64,000 nucleotides of DNA from NCBI GenBank assembly GCA_013397695.1, contig VYZI01000170.1:220186-284185 (forward strand), given 5' to 3'. The DNA comes from Centropus unirufus (Eukaryota > Chordata > Aves > Cuculiformes > Centropidae). Positions 55,501-64,000 of the stretch are shown in pieces (within the stretch, counting starts at the first letter, position 1; every line of letters begins with the position of its first letter). The translations under genes and the position numbers were made by a program. The notes under the pieces are model-generated. The model had not been told where the DNA came from. It made no database searches and saw nothing but the letters and a program-made list of their open reading frames with translations.

Positions 55501-58500
55501 TTTTTTCTTTAGAAACAAAATGTTGCTGAAGGTTTGGGGTTTTTTTTAATAAAAGATTCTGTTAATTGTGGATGTTCCATGCTGTCATGAGAGGGTTTGG
55601 AAGATGATTTTTCTTCTCACCCAGTTTGTGCTGGAAAGTTGCTCTCATGCTGATCAGCAATCCCAGTGCAATTGTCAGCCTACTACTAAGGCTTCCTGCA
55701 ATTTTGGATGTCAAACCAGCTCCAACAAAAGACAGAGATGACTTAAGAGCATATTTTCAAGGCTCTAGAGATATTTCGATTATGTGACTGTATTTCACTC
55801 ACTGTGGTTGGGTTCAGCTGTAGCTTCCCAGTGTTCCCGCATCATCTATATTTAGTTACTGCTTAAATCAGCACAAAGGTAACTTGTGTCACCCCTCTCA
55901 CACTGAAGAGACTTGATTGAGGTTGCAGGGGAGCACGGCTAGAAAGGCTGTGGAATAGGAGAGCAGCTGGCTGGGGGCTGAGCTTCAGCACGGGGCTCAG
56001 TTCTTGCATTCCGTGTCTGGCTGGAAATGGAGTTATTTTAAGCACCTTTGGGGAACGCAGAATGGAGAGTGTGTTCAGGGGGACCCACCTTAAGAAAGAA
56101 CAGAGAAGTTGTCTCTGCCTCGTCCTGAATGCCTTCTCCCACCTGGGGCTCATGGCGAGGGTGTGGGTTTCCCCCAGCACCAGGGGCTGCATTCAGCACA
56201 AACCACGGGCACGGGGCAGTGGCTCTCGTCAGGCCCAGGGGTGCATTTCTCTGCTGGCTGGGCCGGCAGAGCACACAGCGAACACCCAGCGGTGCCGGCA
56301 GCTCTGGTTCGGTGTGCTCTGTCCACTGAACCCATGCAGGAATGCCAGGAATGACCACGCTGGCAGAGGGCACCAAGGGCCTCGACTCCACGTGTGTTGA
56401 CTCGGCAAAAACATTCACAGAAACAATAGTCTGAGGTTTAACCTTTCTTTTCTCTGCAGATGGTTTTGTTGAAGCAAGGTGACAAAGTCTCAGAAATTCC
56501 TTAAATGCTTTGCTATTGAGGTGAAGCCGTGCAGGTGTAATTGCTGGGCACAAGACCCTGTTCTTGCTGTGAAAGCCTTATATTACCCCAGTAACCATTT
56601 GACAGCAACACAACAAATAGTATTTGATACTGTACTCTAATTTTCTAATGTGGATTATAAAAGAAAAACAGGCTGTCATAGCCTGATCTGGCTATATTTG
56701 GGAAGTAAACGCTCCATCAGCTTTGTAAAGCCATATGGTGGATTTATTCACAATCAGCAGTTTCTTTCAAATGCAAGTTCATGGCATTTAGTAATAAATT
56801 TTCCAGTATACAGCTCAGCATTCTTTTTTTTTCTTTCCTTTCCCAGCATATGATTTGAGAGGGGTCAGCTGGCTGCAGTTCTGGGCCACCTCTTGTCTGA
56901 GCAACGCCTACTCAGCAATATAATTAATCACTTCCATTAGTGAGTTCTTACAGACTCCTGTGCTCATCATCAGTTTTTGCCCTGCACAGATTTGCTTCCA
57001 GTGCTGCTGGCTGCTTTTTCCCTTTCCAGGCGGTGCTGCCTAGAATGTCAGTGTGACTTTGTAGCTCAGTTTCCTCTGGGAATGGGGCTTGTAAGACCAT
57101 GTCTGGAGCGTGTCCGCACGGCCATCAGACCCGCTCTCCTCTGTCACTCTGGAACGTGCTTCTGCTCCGCCAGATCTGGCTGAGGGGTCCTGGAGATTCC
57201 AGTTCTGTGGGAAGGTGGGCAGAGGAAGAACCTGTTTGTGACCTTGAGAGAGGGGGTGGTCTCCCGGGGTGCTGGGGCCCTGGCAGGGCTGAGCAGAGCT
57301 GGCGTGCAGATGAGGTGTGCTCGGCACCGCCACCAAGCACGGCGTCCCCATCATGGACCTGGGGGAGGGGGCACAGCACAGGTGGCCCCCAGCAGCGGGA
57401 GGTGTCAGTCAGAGATGGATGGGCCTGGGTCTCCTCCTGATCTGAAATTCTCCCGGTGTAGTAACCAATGGGATCCACAGGTGATTCCTGCCGTGCGCTG
57501 CTCTGGACTCTCAGGGCCTCTTGGCTGGGTTTGCACCGAGCAGGTCATGGCTGCGCCATACTGGGGGGGCCCCGAAGGATACCTGGGCCGAGCCCGGCGG
57601 AGGTCACAGCAGCATCAATGTCCTTTGCTGCATTACTCTCGGGTTTCTGTCCACAGCACAGCTGGGCTTGACCTGTACAAAAAGCACAGCTGGCAGGTTG
57701 TGTCCTCCAGACACTGCAGGAGAAGATCCTGGGCATGTGGGGCTGGAACCTCCTCTGGAAGATGTTTGTAGGGATATTGTTCACCTCAGGGACTACACAC
57801 AAAGAAGAAACTCAGAATAAGACATTCCCTTCTTGGCTCTGAAAATACCTCTAACAGCCTCTCCCTTCTGCACTCAAATGTGCCTGGAGACCAAGAGGCT
57901 GCCAGCTGCTGAGGCTGCGAAATCACAAGGACCCTGGTGCTCCAGTGGCATTAGGAGTCTACCTATAAACATCTGGACAATCCACTGAAGAAGGATTTAT
58001 TGCCTTCCTAGGGATTTCATCCTTTAATCTGAGCTGGATCTGATTGCAGCTGGCTCTAAATCTGGGGCCATTGTGTCACCTTCTCCCCCTGGCAGCTGTC
58101 ACAGCCCAAGTCCCTGGGGCCGGAGTGGTGGCAGAGCTGCTCTGGAGGAGTGGGCTCAGACCACGCGTGGGGCTGGGCAGGGTCTTGCCACCACAGCCAC
58201 TGCACCGGAGCCCTGGCAGGGCTGAATGTGCCCTCCCTCTCTGCCCAGCACTCTTCTCCAGGCCTTGGGAAGGAGCAAGCTGAGAAGCATGTTGGTCCAA
58301 GAGAGGCCTCCTTGTGCATTGCACACAGAAGTCCCAGATTTCTTTCCCTGGCCGCTGCCTCTCCAGGCTGTGTAGCACCTGAGCACATGCACGTCCATGC
58401 AAACAGGCAGGTGGGCAGACTCTGCCAATACCAGCTTGAACACTGATGTTATTTCTCTTTGATCTGGACTCATAATAACCTGCCTGAAGTGGAAGTTTCA

Positions 58501-60129
58501 CAACAAACCCAATGCATTCAAAAGCAGAAGCAGATGAGATGGTTTCCTGAAAGCAAGTTTTGCCTTGATTCTGCCATTAAATCCAATGTTCCTCAGCTGT
58601 AAGGAAAGACTAAGCCACTCTCAAGCAGATGGCAACAAACCTACCATGCTCACCCATGAATAAAACCCACCGAGGTGTGTTTTTTGACCCACTGCCACAC
58701 AGTTAGATGTTATTCCATGAAGGAGGCTCATTGACTTGACTGATTAACCTAATTTAACCTAATTCTCTCCATCCATGCTGTTAATCTAAAGTCTTAGGTG
58801 ACAGAATAATTGGGGAAGAAAACAAATAATCCAATTGATTAAAACCAGGAGCAGCCTAAGAGCAAGAGGCAAACAAGCAGCGGTCACATTCCCTGCACAG
58901 TTCTTTTCCATAGTGTTCCCATGGGCACAGGCACCACCTCAGGCCGCTGGGGCAGCCCAGGACCCCAGGCCCCTGCGGATGCTCAGGGGGCTCCAGGCGA
59001 GGCTCTGTGGACCCTGCGGCTTGCAGAGAGAGGGGGTCGGGGGCTGCGTGGAGATGTGCATTTTCAGGAGAGGCAGGACCACAGCGACAATTCCTGGTGA
59101 GCGGGTCCAGAGCTGGGGGCGCCTGGTTCTGAGCAAGGATCAAGGCTTGGTCCTGCACGGGGGGAGCAGGGGTCCCACTGCAAAGCCCCTGGGAGGTTCC
59201 CATGCTTTCCCTATCCCCCTCTCACCAGGGCCACAAACAGCCCTGTCTTCTTCTGCAGATGCTCTACCCTGAGTGTGAGTGCACGCAAAACAGCACGGCA
59301 GAGAAATTACCTGCAGATGAAGTCATTTACAGCTCTCCACTGCTTGGACTGCCCTTGAACCTTTATCTTCTCCTCTTTGGGCTGGCTTTGTAGTATTTCA
59401 AGAGCAGCTGTCCTTGGGAAGAAAGGCATTGCAGGTTTGCTGTTCTTGACCTCAGACTCGGTGTTGTCTAACTTAGAAGCCATAAAATCCACACTGATGA
59501 AATTTCACATGTGTAAGGCTGGCAAGACCCTGGAGACTGCGTTTGATAGAATGTCATGGCCATATTTTTCTGACACAGATTATTTGAGGGCAGGAGTCAA
59601 TGTTCTTGACTTTTTTCCCTATAAATTTGAGTCTCAGGAAAACAGAGCATGGCAGCCTCTTTGCCATAGTCTGCTGGCAGAGGCTGGGTACGGTGGCAGC
59701 AGGGTAGCTCTCACAAAGACCCTGTGTTCATCAGGGTTATACCTGGTGCCGTTTCTGCTCAGATGGGGCAAGTTTGGAGTGGAGGGGCTGAGAAAGCGTG
59801 GGAATTGCTTGGGCTGAGCTGCTGGGGCCCGAGAGCTGCAGGTGCTGATGTTGGCCCTTGCTCTGGGGAGGATGGGGAGAGGCAGCCTCTCCTCCCAGGG
59901 CATCCTTTGGATGCAGCGCATTGCTACAGAGTGCCTGGAGGGAGCTGCTGGCAGGGGTGAACTCAGGTTAATCACGGGAAATATATTATTCAAATTCCTT
60001 TTGTAAATTATCACGATTACTGGTTTTAGGTTACTAATCATTGTAAGACTATATACAAGCTGAAATCCAGTTTTGCATCCATACTGCATGGAGCACGGGG
60101 CGTTTCACGCCTCAGCAGTGCAATGGATG

Positions 60130-60780
60130 TCCAGAAGACACCCTGATGGGGTGATGATGCTCATGCTAATGAATCAATTACTCTCCATCCATGACTGTTT
60201 CTTCCTGTGAATGTCCTGAAATCATTCAAAAACATGACGAGAATTAAATCAGTTTTGTTTATCAGATTGGTTTAATGTACCTGTATTCCCATATGGACGG
60301 GCGCAATTGGATTTCATGCAATTTGCATATTGTTCCAGTCTCTTCTTGGTGGTGATCATTGTCTGTTTCAGGAAGTAATTGTTTTTGAAAGGACAATAAA
60401 ATCTTAACAATCGCATCCCCATGTTTCAGTGTAGACTTTTATGCATAATGTCTTACTGACATCATTGCTTATATTGTTATTATATGTCATTCGGGAAAAG
60501 GCTTTGGGAAATGCGGGATTGTGTGTGTGGGTGCATGCGCATGTTCTTGTGTATCCCATGTGCTGGACTTGGCTCCTGCTTGGTTTGTGATTTGGTTGAG
60601 GCTATTGGATTTCCTTCCCTCAGGCATTTTATAATCTCTTTAACATAACGCAGTCATTTGTCTTGTTTGCCAGCTACTTAGCAGACGGATTTGTGGTTTT
60701 CATAATTACTTTATGAACATTAATAAGATGTGATATCTTTTATTAATTAACAGTTTTCCACTTTTGTTTTTCCAAATGGC
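60130..60780. promoter_or_regulatory. Candidate conserved non-coding / enhancer block
   Basis: AT-rich, non-repetitive sequence with dense homeodomain, POU and SOX-like words, including ATGCAATTTGCAT at 60316-60328 (octamer-like in near-palindrome), GCTAATGAATCAATTA near 60162 and TTTATTAATTAACAG near 60738. This is the texture of developmental enhancers; conservation itself is not visible from one sequence. Confidence 0.35.
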
Positions 60781-62999
60781 ATGAGGTAGTTCATGTGTAG
60801 AAATTAGTGGCACACAAATATTAGTTTTACAGCATTAGTGTTTTGAGAAGTTGTGCAAACTCTTAGGGCTCCTCATGGAGTCTTTTTTCTCCCCTCCCCT
60901 CCGCTGTGCTCTGGAGTTATTCTCTGGTAGCACAGCCCTTTTGATGCTTGGTTACAGGCTGATCGCTCCTCGGTATTAAAAAAAAGCATAAGCCCTGGCC
61001 GAGGTTCTAAGCCATGCTCTGTATTTGTCCTGCTTATGTGGTGTTCTTCCATCCCCTTTGTATCCCTGCTTCTTTTCCCCCTCTTTCCAAAAAGAGAACC
61101 AAAACCGCCCACCACCAGGAGAGTTTACAGGCGGCCGTTTGACAGCTCTCCTGCCTGGGGTTTTTTATGGCTGTGCTTTAGGGCTGTCATCTTTGCTCGG
61201 TGGAATTGGTTTTTTGCCTTTGGCTTGGGGAGTGAAATTTTTAAGCAGGAGAGTGGTGAATGAGAGGCAGTTTTTGGAAGCCAGTTCACACGCACGTAGG
61301 TGCCAGTGGCAGGCAGCCGCCGGAGCCCGGACAAGGAGCCCAGCAGATGAGAAGGGCTGCACGTGGCTGAGCTATGGAGGCAGCGGAAGATAAATGGGTG
61401 ACCTTCAGTATAATTTAACAATATCTGTCCCATCGATGCAGATGTGAGTTCACGTTCTCCTCCTATGTGGTGACCTAACCTAATATAAATCATTTGGGGA
61501 GTTGTTTCTGTTTGAAATAGAGGAAATAAAATGGTGATTTTCTTCACCAACTGAAAATAAATCAAAGGGAAATCCAAGGAAGAAAATGTTGCCTTTATCT
61601 TCCCACTCTGTGCTCAGTAGATTTCTTTGTTCAGCCTTAGACTTCCTACAATGTTTATCTCATGAACAATGTTTCTGTGTCATCTTGCATCCTCTTTATC
61701 CCTTGTATCACATTTTGCCGCAGCAGACAGCAAGCACTTTGGGGCAAGAACCAGTGTTTGTGTGTTACAGGTTGCTGTGTACATTGGCGGTGAGCTCTAT
61801 ATATAGTCCTCCGTGTCCCCAGGAGACCTCCTGCACTGATGGTGCTTCAGACCTGGATATCCCACCAACACCAGCCACATTTTGGCTTTCCATCTCATTA
61901 AAAAAACAAAACAAAAAAACCCAAATCCAGTTAAAAACCGGAACCAAAGGAACAGACAAAACCCCAACACTAACAGGAAATCTCGTTCACAGCACTGCCC
62001 AGGGCAGCTGCCTTCATGCAGAAACTTCTTCCTTGGCACCGGCTGTGCCCAACTGGTTCTGATGCACTGATGCTGTAACATGTGGCCTTAATCTTCAGAA
62101 ACAGCAAATCCTATTTACTGTGTAAGTATTTAAGCTAATTATATCTCTGATGTGAGGAACATGTGACATACACTTCACACTGTATCCTTTAAAGGACATT
62201 GAAGTCTTGGACCCTCGTGTAATTCTCTGCGCCTCATTCCATTGTGGGGGTATCAATATGTGTCCTGCAGTGTATGTCGCAAGAATGTGATTTATTATTG
62301 TTTCAGTGAAAATCAGTGTCTTATGGCTGGATCATCTACAGAGTAAAGGAAGAAAAACACAGTGAGATGATACAAAGGAAATACCTCAAAATATGATTAA
62401 AACAAGTTATTTCTTACTTGTTGCCCATATCCCAGCCTGAACTTGTGGGAAGAGTTCCTGATGATTTTTAGCCCTGATAATTGCAATGGTCCTCAGTTAT
62501 CACTGCTTTCAGCAGAGAATGGACTGAAACTTTGAACACCTAGCACAAAAATGTTTCTTCTTCCAGAAGGCGAAGCTGTGATGGAAGCCCCTGTGATTCG
62601 GTGGTTGCTCTTGATGGTGTGGAGGTGCCTGGCCCTGTTCGGTGCACGGAGAGCTCTGTGCTGACACAACTGACACGTGCGATGTGTGCACAGACACACG
62701 TGTGTGAACAAGAGCTGTGTCGTTTTGCACCGAAAAAGCGTGCCCTGCTAGCTCAGTAACGGCTGTTTGGGTATGAGTGAAGAGAGTCCGAGTTCTGGCT
62801 GAGAAGAAAACGAGCGAGAAGCTCTGGCCATGGGCACTGCATGGGGCTGCTCACAAAAGGGGCAAAATCAGTGAGGAGGCAAAGGCAGGCTGCCTTCAGT
62901 CCCTGGCATAAAATGCTTAGGAAGAAAAGGGTGAAAATGACGAAAGGCTTGATAAAACACTGCAGAGTGTGGTCAGCCCGACTGAAGGCAAAAGAGCGA

Positions 63000-63700
63000 G
63001 GCTTGGGGAGCGGCTGCTCCGTGTGCGGGGGAGGCAGGGCCCGCTCCCGGTTCGCCGTTCCTCGTGCAGCGCCTGTACCAGCACCAGCGGCGCCGAGCAG
63101 GGCCCAAGGAGGGCAACGCACTGTGCGACCCTCGGGAGGCACAAGTCCTTGCCCACTTTGCATTCGATGAACTGATTCCTCCCCTTTCGCCCCAAGGTCC
63201 TGGCCCTTGCTCCCCGTCATTCACGAAGGAGGCGGCTGCAGCTCGCCCTCCGCGTGTGAGCTGACTTCCCAATTGTCTTAAGCTTGCTTTAATCCAGTAA
63301 ATGACTGCACTTCCCAAAGTCAGGCTAATTAAAGTTCACGTTTGGGACTTCACCCTGGATGTGGGTTACAGCTTCCCTCATTTGTAGCTGAACGTGTGAG
63401 AAACGAGCGGAGAGCAGCGGGTGCCCTCCGAGGGCCCTTCTGGGGCCCGTGAGGAGCCCGGGCAGGGCGCTGGGCGCGGGCCGGGGGCGGCAGGGCTCAG
63501 CGGGGCCGGTGCCGCGCGAGGGGCTCGGCTGAGCTCCTGGGGATGGCCCAGCTGGAGGCGTTCGCCGGGAGCGCACCCCGTGAGGGCCCCATGGGAGCGG
63601 TGTTCGGTGGCCACAGCGCCGTGAGCACTGGCCACCGGCAGAGCCGCCCCGCACGGCTGAGCCCCCGGCCCCACAGCACGGCGCAAACCACCCGCGAATC
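63000..63700. promoter_or_regulatory. CpG-rich patch near window end
   Basis: High CpG, especially 63420-63690, between AT-rich flanks. A promoter-like island with no recognised exon; a further PPP2R2B start is possible. Confidence 0.35.
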
Positions 63701-64000
63701 GACAGGAGCACCCTGCGAGGTTGTAGGAAACTTTGTTATCTCATAACAAATGTAACAGTTATAAAAAAGGCTACCCCGGCCCCTAGTAAGGAAAATAAAT
63801 CCAGCGCTCATGGGTGAGATGGTAAATAAACGAGGTGAGGAAGTTTTCTGCTGAGCATAAAACCAGAGGTTTGATTCCATTATTCCTAACACACCGCTGA
63901 GGTCCCACAGTAACCTGGGAGCTCTTAAACTGATTCTGATTGAAGCAAAGACCAGTGGAGTGGAAAGTGTCCTGGCTCTTCAAGAGATGTCAAAGTACGT

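Larger units (their letters stand above)
50267..64000 (+). other. PPP2R2B: Proposed PPP2R2B first intron (continues beyond window)
   Basis: No exon encoding the common B55 start (DIISTVEFN) or the known alternative B55-beta start (TRKINNSFL) is seen here. The interval holds one CR1 copy, CpG-rich patches at about 52.79-53.76 and 63.00-63.70 kb, and AT-rich stretches. Confidence 0.6.

Noticed and set aside
58750..58770. Repeated AACCTAAT words
   Set aside because: Only two or three copies in AT-rich DNA; consistent with chance.

Overview
This window is vertebrate nuclear DNA, almost certainly from a bird. It holds split genes with GT-AG introns, CpG-rich promoters and 5'-truncated CR1 LINE copies of the avian/reptilian type. 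I recognise no other class of element. Gene content and order match the JAKMIP2-DPYSL3-STK32A-PPP2R2B neighbourhood known from human 5q32, in more compact form. Exons were assembled by hand from splice signals, reading-frame phase and recalled protein families; no alignment was run.

Layout: (1) 42-19892, plus strand: all 14 coding exons of DPYSL3 (CRMP4), short isoform, giving an uninterrupted 570-codon frame. (2) 43674-22471, minus strand: STK32A (YANK1), a myristoylation-motif Ser/Thr kinase, 12 coding exons, 390 codons. The last exon is the least certain. A CpG-rich promoter region at about 44.9-46.0 kb, interrupted by a 324-base run of N, should carry its non-coding first exon(s). (3) 50050-50266, plus strand: two short exons encoding an N-terminus of the PP2A B55 regulatory-subunit type. 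Position and strand make this the 5' end of PPP2R2B; the rest of that gene lies beyond the window. (4) 50.3-64 kb: PPP2R2B intron with a CR1 copy, two CpG-rich patches and AT-rich stretches that look like regulatory non-coding DNA.

DPYSL3 and STK32A are tail to tail, with poly(A) signals about 200 bp apart near 20.9-21.06 kb. STK32A and PPP2R2B are head to head, with starts about 4 kb apart. All three have neural roles in mammals (growth-cone cytoskeleton, kinase signalling, neuronal PP2A targeting), but nothing here shows that they act in one pathway.

I found no rRNA, tRNA, CRISPR array, endogenous retrovirus or undescribed system. The most useful observations are the PPP2R2B N-terminal exons, the alternative 3' end of STK32A, the orphan CpG-rich patches and the candidate conserved non-coding block near 60.1-60.8 kb.
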